64,000 nucleotides of DNA, from positions 21,279,513 through 21,343,512 of the forward strand of contig JAJEKV010000014.1 of NCBI GenBank assembly GCA_021234155.1, given 5' to 3'. The notes below the pieces were generated by a model. That model was not told the DNA's origin. It was given only the letters and a program-made list of their open reading frames with translations, and made no database searches. Below, in pieces: positions 34,201 through 44,046 of the stretch. Both the position numbers and the translations under genes were made by a program. This DNA is from Isoetes taiwanensis. Lineage: Eukaryota; Streptophyta; Lycopodiopsida; Isoetales; Isoetaceae. The first letter of the stretch is position 1. Each line of letters starts with the position of its first letter.

Positions 34201-34248
34201 ATTCCCTCCAATGCCCTCCTTTGTGGTAGAGCTGCCAGAAGTTCCTAG
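31244..34248 (+). CDS. SKU5-similar (SKS) multicopper-oxidase-like protein, 8 exons
   Basis: Exons: 31244-31381, 31459-31568, 31668-31938, 32105-32207, 32398-32746, 32977-33342, 33591-33669, 34045-34248. Every intron is GT-AG and the joined frame is 1620 bp, 539 aa, the usual length for the family. Residues 1 to about 22 form a signal peptide (core WMLCIFLVTHLF). Three cupredoxin regions follow (about 28-150, 160-300, 370-515). Copper ligands of true oxidases are missing: FTWNGLQ at 81-87 replaces the HWHG site, SYFYYPS at 122-128 replaces WYHSH, and the C-terminal HCH cluster is absent. Potential N-glycosylation sites include NWT, NFS, NLT and NVS. The end (AARSS) lacks a GPI-type hydrophobic tail, so a secreted apoplastic protein of the pollen/ascorbate-oxidase-homolog type is most likely. 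SKS proteins influence wall growth; this member's role is inferred only. Confidence 0.9.
33670..34044. repeat. SKS intron 7 with two MITE-like inserts
   Basis: At 33739-33776 lies a hairpin with perfect 15-bp arms (CCAGGCCATTATGCC and complement) and an 8-nt loop, within a longer stretch (33715-33865) rich in GCCATTAC/GTAATGGC. At about 33881-33990 is sequence matching, in reverse orientation, the MITE at 50316-50497: both carry GACATGTTATAGCCACGCCC (in one orientation) and a gapped TATCCGTGT. At 375 bp this is the longest intron of the gene. Confidence 0.75.
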
Positions 34249-35281
34249 CTCACTTTAATTTAAGCAAGCATAGACTGAAGGCCCCATCATAAAAAAACTG
34301 ATTGCCATGAAAGCTCTCATTGTGGTGGGTCTTGTAGAGGCCATATTGACAATGTTAAGCATTCATCCCAAGATGAATGCTGCATTAATATTTTGTTACT
34401 TTTAAAGGAATAGAAGTTCCTTTTGTTGATTGATATCATGAGGACATTTCTAATTGCACTCATTAAGCATATGGCAACCCATCAAGCAACATAGCTTTAA
34501 AACACCGGAATGTAGTTTGCGCTATATATTCATCGGGTTTTTATGTCATATTCTGTCATGGCAGCTTAAGATAGTGATAACTTGGATATGGGTTTTTTCC
34601 CCTGTGTTTATTGCTTAGGTTAAAATAAGTTACTGGACGCAATAATTTGAAAACAAAGTGGGGATGTCTATTTAGGGCCTTATTGGAAAATCGCATATCT
34701 CACAAGGCGAACAAATCAACATCTACATGTACATGTTTTCTATGTTCGTTTTCTTTCTCCTTGCTTGGGCCCTATAAGCGACGAAATACCGAGAGCAACA
34801 TATCATTCAGCAAAACCTGTCACTCCTTTGTGCTTCTAAAAAGATGTTTCAAAAGTTTTGTTTAAGGACATGTTTCTAAAGCTTTGTCTAACTCCAACTC
34901 CTAGGGTACCAATCAATTCTTTGCGTTTTTGAGAACAATGTCTCTAAAGTCCTGTCTCAAACTACCAGTCAATTCTTTATACTTAGCTTGTCTGCCTAGA
35001 CTAAGAGGCAATTCTTTGTGCTTCTAGCTTGCCTGCCTAGACTAATACTTAATTCTTTGTGCTTAAAGGAAGCTTAAGAATTACGTATATTTACTTGTAA
35101 TACTAACTTGCACTCACTCTTTCACACACATTCACTTGGTGAGCCTTGCATCTATTAGGAAGTCAATGGGTTTTAAACTGGGATGATACCACTGGTCTAA
35201 CTACTAGTCAATACCACAATAAATCAGAATTTAGTTTCAAAGGAATTCCTAGAAATTGGAATGAAATATATTCATTATCTC
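34249..35281. other. Region downstream of SKS
   Basis: The first part is probably the SKS 3' UTR. At about 34905-35065 a degenerate ~50-bp repeat occurs (phrases CAATTCTTTGTGCTT and TTGCCTGCCTAGACTA, two to three copies). No other gene is seen. Confidence 0.4.
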
Positions 35282-35428
35282 GGAAAGAACGACCATGCCA
35301 CTTTCAGCCTTCTCAGCCAATGACGTTGCGACACGTGTCAGAGTTTCTTTTTGTGAATGTCTCCTGGTGTTGCTGCTCTACTTTCTGGATGACATTCTGG
35401 TCGTCATTCTGCTGCTGCACCACATTCT

Positions 35429-36038
35429 TGATGGAAATATGAGTCAACTAGATTTAGAACTTAAAAGCAAACTTCACTTAACTTTGCACATAAAGCACTT
35501 AAAGCACTTAGTTGAATTAAGCATGAACTTCCACAAGAAATTCAAGGATGCAAGAGAGCCACAATATGGTCCCTAATCCCTTGCACTAAATGGTAATTCA
35601 ACCTTCAGCTTAAAATCTACTGTAGCTATAAATCAACAATGAACTCTAATGATTTTAAAACTTCTTGGTCGCTCGATCTACAAATGGGGTTCTTCAACAT
35701 CAATGCATCCGATTATATATTGTGCTCCGTCGGTTTAGCTTAGATAGAAGTTCTATCTTTAGATCTCGGTGGTCTTGAGATATCCCACGGGCATTATGCA
35801 TTAAATCCCAAGACCTTCGAATTATCCCACAGACGTTAACCGTGAAATTGGCCCAAAACCATTGAACCATTAAATCACTTGTAAAAATATTAAACTCCCT
35901 TGCAATATTATTTCGTGCTCCTAGTTTCTTCAAACCATCTTAACCACATTAGCTTAATATGTTCTTATAATGGCTTTGGTCAATCAATCTACGTTTAATC
36001 GCAAGTAGAAAGATTCACATGACCACCGATTTCTAACA
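35429..36038 (-). repeat. copia 3' LTR
   Basis: 610 bp, 8 bp longer than its partner because of small indels near 35605-35620 and elsewhere. Confidence 0.92.
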
Positions 36039-36051
36039 TTCCCCCTTCATG
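36039..36051 (-). promoter_or_regulatory. copia polypurine tract
   Basis: The minus strand reads GAAGGGGGAA just before the 3' LTR. Confidence 0.8.
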
Positions 36052-36069
36052 TAATCTTTCTTGTTATTG

Positions 36070-38658
36070 TTATCTTGCATCTCTTAACTCCTGAAATCTC
36101 CCAAGTGATAAAGCTTTTGTCAGCAGGTCTGCTAACTGATTGACTGTGCTAACATAAGTAAGGTGTACCATACTTTTTTCTACTATATCTCTAATGAAAT
36201 GAACTTCCATCTCTATATGTTTACATCTTTCATGCAGTACATGATTTTTAGACATAGCTATACAACTTGTGTTGTCACAAAATATGACTGTAGGTTCTGT
36301 TTGTTCTACTCCAAGTTCAGCAAGTAATCTTCTTTCCCAAACAACCTCTTTAGCTAATAAGGTTGCAAACATTGTACTCTTTCACACCTTTGAGAGAGCT
36401 ATGCAACTCGCTTCTTGCATTTCCGGCTATAGGTGCACCTCCCAATAGAATAACATACCCCGATGTTGATTTTCTCTCGATCTAAGTCACCGCCTTGTCG
36501 GAATCACAATATGCCTTTAATTTTAAGTCATCAGAGTTGTACATAACACCAATATCTAGAGTTCCTTTAAGGTATCTCAAGATACGTTTGGCAGCTGTCC
36601 AATGTTCCAAACCAGGGTTATTGTTGTACCTACTCAGTATATTCACTCCAAAGGCTATATCTGGTCTTGTGCAATTTGCTAAATAGGCCAAATATCCAAT
36701 TAATGACCTATAAGGTTTGTTCTCCATTTGTCTTTTTTCCTTTTCTGTTTTTGGACACATATGAGTCCGAGATTCTCAGGCCCGGTACTAATGGAGTCTC
36801 GTGGCTGCATTACAATCACTCATATTGAACTTTTTCAACATATTCATAATATGAGTTTGCTGGCTCAATGTCAACATCTTACTTTTCCTATCCCTGTAAA
36901 CTTCAATGCCAAGAAACCTCTTAAGTTCACCCAAATCTGTCATTTGGAACCGTTTGTTTAGCATTTGCTTGCAATGAGACAGAATGTCATTATCATTTGC
37001 AATCATGATATTATCATCAACGTATAGGGCTATAATGCACCAGAATTTTCCATTATTGTACCTGTATAAGTTTCTATCACATTTTAATTTTTCAAAGCCT
37101 TGCTCTAAGAGGTAATTATCCATGCATTTATACCACTCATGTGGTGCTTGCCTTAGTCCATAAAGAGCCCTGTTTAGTTTCCAGATTTTCCCTTCTTTTT
37201 CTCAAACCACAGTGCGGGCTTTAGATAGATTTCTTCCTCAAGTTTAGCATTAAGAAATGCAGTGCTCACATCCATGTGATGAATTTCTAAATCACATGAA
37301 TTTGCAATGGCCAGCAACATTCTCAGACTATTAATTTTGACCAATGGTGAAAATGTTTCATCAAAATCTAAGCCTTTCTTTTGAGTGAATCCCTGTGCTA
37401 CAAGCCTTGCTTTGAATTTTTTTGTTTTCCCATCAATGCCTGGCTTTATTCTAAAAACCCATTTACTGCCAACAACATTTTTAGCTAGTGGCTTATCAAC
37501 CACTGTATAAGTGTCTGTTCTTTTGAAAGATTGCATCTCCTCCTCCATAGCTTTCCTCCAATTTTCTGCATCATTACTTCCAGTAGCCTCTTCAAAGTTA
37601 TTAGGCAATTTTTCAGTCTCTAATACTAGAATATCAAATACAGAGTGAATTTCACCTTTACCATCATGATGTCTTTTACTTCTACCTGTTTCTGTCCTAC
37701 CATGCAGTTCCAATTTGAGTTTGCTCTCATCAGCTAAGATTTGAGCTTCAGTCCTTCTGATTTTTCTCTTTGGCTTGTCTTCATGCATAGGTGGTACAGG
37801 TTCTGCCATCTCAGGTTCAGCTATTGGTACATCCTCTGCATGTTCAAATTCTGAGAGACTTCCCTCATCTGATATTTCAGTTTTGTCCTCATCTTCACTT
37901 TCACTATCATTGTCAAAAGCATCTTTTGTATCCTGCACTTCCAATTTATTTTGGGCAACATGCTCAACTTTTTCTTCTAGATCAATATTACCTTGATCAT
38001 CATTCACAATATCATCATTAACATTTGGAATTGCTCGATAGAACTTATTCTCATTAAATACTACATCTCTACTAATCAGAATTTTTCTATGAGCAGGATC
38101 ATATAATCTATATGCTTTTGAATGCATATCATAGCCTACTAAGTATGCAATACATGCTCGATCATCAAGTTTTTTTCTGATTTCTTCAGGAACATGAACA
38201 AATGCCAAACAGCCAAATGATCTTAAATTTTCATAACTAGGAATCTTTCCTGACCACAGCATGTTAGGTACTGTACCTTTTGTACTTACAGAAGGTAATA
38301 TGTTTTGAATGTCAACTGCTGTTTTGAGTGCTTCACTCCATAGGAAATTTGGCAAACCTGAGTATTTGAGCATAGAACGAACAGCATTTAGCAAAGTCCT
38401 ATTTTTCCTTTCAGCCACACCATTTTGTTGTGGAGAGAATCTGCATGTCAACTGTCTTTTAATACCACGGTTAGCACAATACCATTTAAATTCTTTTGAC
38501 AAGTATTCTCCTCCTCTGTCTGATCTTATGCACTTAACTTTTCTTTCTGTTTCCAGTTCTACCTCAGCTATAAATAATTTCAAAGCTTCAAAAGCTTGAT
38601 CTTTTGTTTTCAACAAATAACACTTTGTTCTCCTGCTAAAGTCATCTATGAAGGTCAT
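36070..38658 (-). pseudogene. copia integrase, reverse transcriptase and RNase H, broken
   Basis: A 494-codon frame (38658-37174) starts at TFIDDFSRR just past the nested LINE. It contains the integrase Asp in RSDRGGEYLSKEF, QNGVAERKNRT with the catalytic Glu, and then the RT start (GSKWVFRIK, KARLVAQGF, HHMDVSTAFLNA). After a frameshift near 37175 the frame 37123-36788 has the catalytic YVDD at 37013-37024, 36760-36482 holds the connection region (YLANCTRPDIAF), and 36372-36070 the RNase H end (FCDNTSCIAMSKN). At least three breaks disable it. Confidence 0.9.
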
Positions 38659-38669
38659 AAAGGAGTGCC

Positions 38670-40680
38670 AATGGGAAACTTTTCCAGGAATGAGCTACTA
38701 GAGTATGCACAGGAATTGTATCATGTACCAAATGCAGATGGTATGGCACCAGTGGAGGAGAGCATAAAAAATATTTTTTCAGCTGATAATGTAAAGCTAA
38801 GCCTTAAGCATATGGCTAATGGGAAAGCAAGAGACTCGGATGGCCTAGCAGTTGAGCTTCTGAAATGGGGAGGGGACAACATGTTCAAAAGAATAGCAGA
38901 AATCTTTAATCAGTCCTTACAAGATGGGTTTCCAGAACAATGGTGTGTTAATCGCATTGTGCCTATCTTCAAAGTAGGTGACCGTAATACAGTGAGAAAC
39001 TACCGCACTATAATGATCAGTAGTATCATGGCTAAACTCTTTGGTGCAATACTTGAAAAGAAAATTAGTCAATGGGCAGAGGAGCATGAGGTAAGGGCAT
39101 TAGGCCAAGCAGGGTTTAGAAAGGATTTCTCAACCATTGACCACCTTATGACCTTTAGAGTCATTGCAGAGGGAGCAAAAGGTGCAAGTAATGTGTTATA
39201 CTGTTGCTTTGTTGATTTTGCCAAAGCTTTTGACAGGGTTTCGCGCAGAAGCTTAAGCAAAAGGTTGGAGGCACTGCAAGTCCCTGGGGAATTCAGGAAT
39301 GGTGTAGCCAGATTGTATGAAAAGGTCTTGGTTGAGTTATCATTTCCCATGAATGGACCGAGAAGGTAGACTGCAACATAGGGTGAAACAAGGGTGTCCA
39401 TTGTCTCCAACTCTCTTCGGCCTCTTTATTGATGAACCGTAATCATGGCTAAAACGGGAAGGAGGTGCGGGGAGTTAGAATTGCGGGATATGTTATACGG
39501 CTCTATGCGAGACGATGTTATTCTTCTATCTAAAAACAAAGATCGTTTTCAAAGAACAATTAAACGCCTCGAAGTCGCTTTTGCATATCCACAGTGCATG
39601 CGTGTGAACAAAGGAAAAACCAAAGTGATGGTTATAGGTAGAAGAGAAAATTTAGATATGATGTATGAAGGAGAGACTTTGGAACAAACTTCATACATAC
39701 AAGTATTTGGGGATTGAGGTGACGATGGATACAAATGGAATGTAGGGGTAGAAAGAAGAATAGTAGGTGGCATGCGGGCACTTTCTGATTACTATAAGCA
39801 TATGCGGGAATAACCATGTGGACAAGTGGAGTTTGAGGAAGCTGATGTTTAAAACATTGGTGCAACCCGTTTTGCTCTATGGGTGCCAAGTGTGGGGCCC
39901 TGCCTATCAAAAAAAATGGGACAAGGTTGAGAATGTTCAAAAACGTTTCCTTCTCGAATTGGGGGTCAAAGCCCAAACACCATATGCAATGCTCTTAGCG
40001 GAAGTTGGCTTCCTTCCTCTTGAAGGAGAATCACTTTATTTAACCCTTTCTTACCTGGGCAGAGTGAGGAAATTAAATGATACTAGAATAACATCTCAAG
40101 CGCTAGTAGAATCTCGCCACAAGAGCATTCGGGATGGTATCGAAAGTTTGTGAGTGGGCAAGCAATTGGGGGATTGACATTCATGATATGCCAGAATCAG
40201 AAACTGGAATTCGATGCTTAGTACATGATAACATGCTCGAGAGACTGTGGGAAAAATCAGGAGTGAAAATGGACTTCTACAAACGTGAGATCAATCCAAT
40301 GTTGGTATATCTTTGAGCAGGGGGTATTTAAATGCAAGCCTTAGCACCGTAAAAAGAGAAATTTGATATCGGAAGCAAGACTTAGTAGCCATAAGTTGGA
40401 AATTGAAGTGGGTCGCTTTCATGATATTCCGAGACAACTTCGTCTCTGTTTTTGTTGTAGAAGAGCTCTTGTGGAAGACGAACAACATGCTTTCTTAGAA
40501 TGCGTGGAGTTCTCTTATTTGCGGGACCAACATGGAATTATGGTATCTAGTATACATGATCTCCTAAACTTAGATGCTGTAGTTCTTGCACGGTATCTAG
40601 ATGATTGGTGGAAACTGCGCAAGGAGTTATTGGAGCTGAATGAGTTGGTAGATAACTTCGAGGCCAATGGCCTTGTTTGA
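38670..40680 (+). pseudogene. LINE reverse transcriptase and C-terminal zinc knuckle, broken
   Basis: The frame 38596-39369 holds KARDSDGLAVELLKWG, VPIFKVGDRNTVRNYRTI, ALGQAGFRKDFSTIDHL and the motif A CCFVDFAKAFDRVS. A frameshift follows at about 39369 (VKQGCPLSPTLF in the next frame). At the active site, TAT GCG is followed by one extra A (39510) before GAC GAT, so YADD is split by a frameshift. Later frames at 39767-40153 and 40363-40680 carry LLYGCQVWGPAYQ and CFCCRRALVEDEQHAFLEC. It is related to the LINE at 15627 (shared PYAMLLAEVGF-like segment). No RNase H motif is seen. Confidence 0.82.
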
Positions 40681-40759
40681 TGTATCTATATTTTTATATA
40701 GCTTTGTATGTAACATGGCCGCCTATGGACCTGAGGGTCTAACCCGGCGAGAGAATAAT

Positions 40760-40787
40760 ACATTTACATTTACATTTACATTTACAT
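40760..40787 (+). repeat. (ACATTT)n LINE tail
   Basis: Four to five hexamer units immediately before the target-site copy. Confidence 0.9.
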
Positions 40788-40791
40788 AAAG

Positions 40792-42455
40792 TATATGTGT
40801 CCTTCAATGCCTGTAACATTAATAGGTCCACACAGATCTGTGTGAACTAAATCCAATATTCCCTTAGCTCTTTTTGCATTTCTTTTAAATGCAAGCCTAG
40901 ACTGCTTGCCAAGTTGACAACCTGCACATAGTCCTTTTTCTTCATCTATTTTTGCAGTTATGAACTTGTTTTTAATGAGCAGATCAATATTTGATGAATT
41001 AGTATGACATAATCTATGATGCCAAGTTGTCTTTGAAGGATGTTGAACCAGATTTATAGACAACATATGATCTTTGTCAAATCCAAATAAATTGCCTACT
41101 CTCCTTCCAATGAACTTCAAAATATTATTCAGAAATATTTTGCATTCAAGTTTTTCAAAAACAACTTTGTAGCCAAGATCTACAAGCTGACAAACTGAGA
41201 TTAAATTTCTCACAAGCTTAGGCACACATAAAACGTCTTTTAGCATCACACTCTTTCCATTCAAGTCAAACAATTCTAGTATTCCAGAATCTCTAATTTT
41301 TTGTACACCACCATCTCCAAGTTGAACATGACCATGCTCTTGTTTACACTCTTTTAAAATCTTCAGGTCATGCACTGCTGATTTCTCTGCTCCTGAATCT
41401 ATCACGAGAAATTTGTTATCATACTTGTTAAAATTCTGAGAAACATTAAGCATATGTTTTACCTCAATGTCATCAGCTTCTTCATTTGATTCCTCCACTA
41501 TATTTACACTAGCACTTCCTTTGAACCGTCCTCTTCCTCTTTTAGAGTCCACTTGTGTTCTCCCTCGACCTCTTCCTCTTCCTCCAATACCCTTTGGGCT
41601 TGGACAATTTGCTGAAATATGGCCTTTACAATCACAGTTAAAACATTTGAATTGTTTACCTTCACTTACATTTGGACATTCATTTTTCAGATGCCCATAT
41701 TGATTACAAGAATAGCAGGGTCCAATTCTACTGGTTCCTCCTCCTTTTTTCTGCTTTCTTGCAAACAAAACTTCTGGAGTTTGATCATCATCTTGCAGGC
41801 CTTTTGACTGCTCAAATTCTGTTCTAATTATCCTCAAAGCATGCTCCTTTGATGTGGCAATATTCCTTACTAGTGTTGCAAAATTTGGTATTGTGAGAAA
41901 ACAGCTCTAGATAATGCCAAGATTTGATATTGCTCACTTAGAACATTCCCAGCTCCTTCAAGATCTGCCACAATTGAATCAAACTTCTCCAAAAAATCTG
42001 TTAGCTCATCTTTTTCAAACAATTTAAGTTTCCTTAGTTATTTTTCCAACAAATCTATTTGAGATGAGCTTTTTACCTCATCTTGACTTACAAGATCTTG
42101 CCACATCTCATATGGCTTCATTCCCTTAACCTCAACTTCAAAGCGGTTCCTACCTTGCTTAGAATTATCTGTGAGCTTCCATAATTTTATTGTCATCTGT
42201 TGTTTGGAACCCCGGGGCCGAAGGCTCCCCTGAACTTTGTGAGTCTCCGGTTTCTCCTCTGGATTGCTAGAGCTGGCTCCTGGACTTGCACTTCGAAACT
42301 TCTGTCAAAACAAAGACCTGACCACCACCTACAAGGTGCCACAAGTGTTCAAACTCTAGCACAGACTTAATAGACTCCTTCCAGACTTGGAATCCAGTGT
42401 CCCCCTTAAATACTTCAATTTGATTCAACAAATTTGCTGCAAATCTAGTTGACAT
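40792..42455 (-). pseudogene. copia gag, protease and GAG-pre-integrase, broken
   Basis: The start, MSTRFAANLLNQIEVFKGDT at 42455, is a typical copia gag opening. A broken middle follows (stop near 42040 and a frame change near 41900), then a 351-codon frame (41837-40782). The latter carries two zinc knuckles (CYSCNQYGHLKNEC and CFNCDCKGHISANC), a basic Gly/Arg-rich stretch, the aspartic-protease site VIDSGAEKS, and the GAG-pre-integrase motif HHRLCHTNS...CAGCQLGKQ. Gag packages the RNA and the protease matures the polyprotein. The frame runs into the LINE target site. Two adjacent knuckles are less usual than the single one in many copia gags. Confidence 0.88.
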
Positions 42456-42474
42456 TATGACTTAAGCCAACCTG

Positions 42475-42486
42475 GCTCTGATACCA
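42475..42486 (-). promoter_or_regulatory. copia primer-binding site
   Basis: The minus strand reads TGGTATCAGAGC, complementary to initiator tRNA-Met, one base after the 5' LTR. The same tRNA is used by the gypsy-type array. Confidence 0.88.
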
Positions 42487-42487
42487 A

Positions 42488-43089
42488 TGATGGAAATATG
42501 AGTCAACTAGATTTAGAACTTAAAAGCAAACTTCACTTAACTTTGCACATAAAGCACTTAAAGCACTTAGTTGAATTAAGCATGAACTTCCACAAGAAAT
42601 TCAAGGATGCAAGAGAGCCACAATATGGTCCCTAATCCCTTGCACTAAATGGTAATTCAGCTTAAAATCTACTGTAGCTATGAATCCACAATGAACTCTA
42701 ATGATTTTAAAACTTCTTGGTCGCTTCGATCTACAAAAGGGTTCTTCAACATCAATGCATCCGATTATATATTGTGCTCCGTCGGTTTAGCTTAGATAGA
42801 AGTTCTATCTTTAGATCTCGGTGGTCTTGAGATATCCCACAGGCATTATGCATTAAATCCGGCACCTTCGAATTATCCCACAGACGTTAACCGTGAAATT
42901 GGCCCAAAACCATTGAACCATTAAATCACTTGTAAAAATATTAAACTCCCTTGCAATATTATTTCGTGCTCCTAGTTTCTTCAAACCATCTTAACCACAT
43001 TAGCTTAATATGTTCTTATATTGGCTTTGGCTGCAATCTCTGTGTTTAACTGCAAGTAGAAAGATTCACATGACCACTGATTTCTAACA
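42488..43089 (-). repeat. copia 5' LTR
   Basis: 602 bp, bounded by the PBS on its left and the ATTCT target duplication on its right. Confidence 0.92.
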
Positions 43090-43163
43090 ATTCTGCAACA
43101 CACGAAATAGTAGTCGTCCACATGGCGACGATCGATGGCTGAAAGTGGCCTGGCCGTTCTTTT

Positions 43164-43262
43164 CTATAGGGCAAAGTCCCTCCAGTCTTGATTCCAGAGG
43201 GTCAATCCAGAGGCTGGGTTGATCCTCCAAAATCAAGCCCGGAGGGACTTTCCCTTATTCAT
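43164..43262. mobile_element. Short palindromic MITE
   Basis: GGGCAAAGTCCCTCCAGTCT near 43169 pairs with the complement of the right side (GGGAAAGTCCCTCCGGGCTT, ending near 43254), about 22 of 26 positions. The whole is ~90 bp with a ~35-nt centre. The TIR start GGGCAAAG/GGGAAAG and flanking TA-rich bases would fit a Tourist/PIF-like MITE, but the target duplication is not clear. Confidence 0.55.
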
Positions 43263-44046
43263 AGAGACCTGCAATCCAAAAGATGAGAAAAGATATGCAT
43301 TAGATACAACACTAATAACCATATGACAATCACTAAGAGATGATAGATATAAAATAGTATACACTATCTAAATCCACAAGTTTGAGATTGTGAAGCCTTT
43401 CAACATTTTCATATGCCTGAGACAGTTCATATACCTGAGACAATCTATCATAAATTGATATTCATTATTTATTTCAGTTGAGCAACACACATAGCCAATT
43501 GAGTTGTCCTTGCTCTGAAGTCTAAAATCTCTGTGTGGATACACGAAGAGTATCCAACCAAAGTACTAGCTCGACCTGCTCTAGCAAAAGAAAAGACCTC
43601 AAAAGTAGGGCAAGGTCTTGTCCCGTTCTCCTGTACTCTGGGGAATTGGAGATATTATTCTTAATGTTGTCTAAGCTCTTCTTTCCCTTGAAGTGTCTGA
43701 GGACTGACTGCATAGGCAAGAAGAGAGAGTCCCCCTGCTACCTACTAACGGAACAAGCTCGTTTCTTAGAAGTGTATCCACTCTTGATAGAGGGGTTGAG
43801 CTTGCATGGTTTCTAATGGACCAATATCTCGAGAAAGCCAAATCAACTTCTTCTAATGTTGTTGTCGGGAATCAGCGCCTTCCATGTGAGTACCAAGCTT
43901 GGCGAGTAGCATTATCCAGGGCGATAGCTTAGTTGTTGTCAAAAAGTTTATTAATCAGATATAAAAAGTACAAAATTTACATGCCTCATCTAACTGTGTA
44001 AGCACAAGAAGATCCCACATGAGCACGAGCTTGATGCATAATGTAC
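43263..44046. other. No gene recognised
   Basis: AT-rich sequence. The open frame at 43535-43816 has no recognisable domain, and a minus-strand frame overlaps it. Confidence 0.4.

Larger units (their letters stand above)
38663..40791 (+). mobile_element. 5'-truncated LINE with (ACATTT)n tail, inside copia
   Basis: Flanked by CATAAAG at 38656-38662 and 40785-40791, of which CAT could also be tail sequence, so the duplication is 4-7 bp. The insert starts within ORF2 and ends in about four to five hexamer units from 40760. On the host side the copia reading joins as GHIYFM then TFIDDF across the site, which confirms the edges. Confidence 0.9.
35429..43089 (-). mobile_element. Ty1/copia retrotransposon with a nested LINE
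   Basis: The LTRs (35429-36038 and 42488-43089) begin TG and end CA and are about 96% alike by eye. The target duplication is ATTCT (35424-35428 and 43090-43094). In transcriptional order the minus strand carries PBS, gag, protease, GAG-pre-integrase, integrase, RT, RNase H and PPT, the copia order. A 2.1-kb LINE split it between the pre-integrase and integrase regions. Without the LINE the element is about 5.5 kb. Several stops and frameshifts make it defective. Confidence 0.93.
35282..43163. mobile_element. Small TIR element that hosts the copia insertion
   Basis: The 28 bp at 35282-35309 and the complement of 43137-43163 share AAAGAACG.CCA.GCCACTTTCAGCC with two mismatches in 25 positions, and similarity may extend further inward. 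Without the copia element and one target copy the host would be about 215 bp, the size of a MITE. Its own target duplication is not evident, so the class is unknown. Confidence 0.6.
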
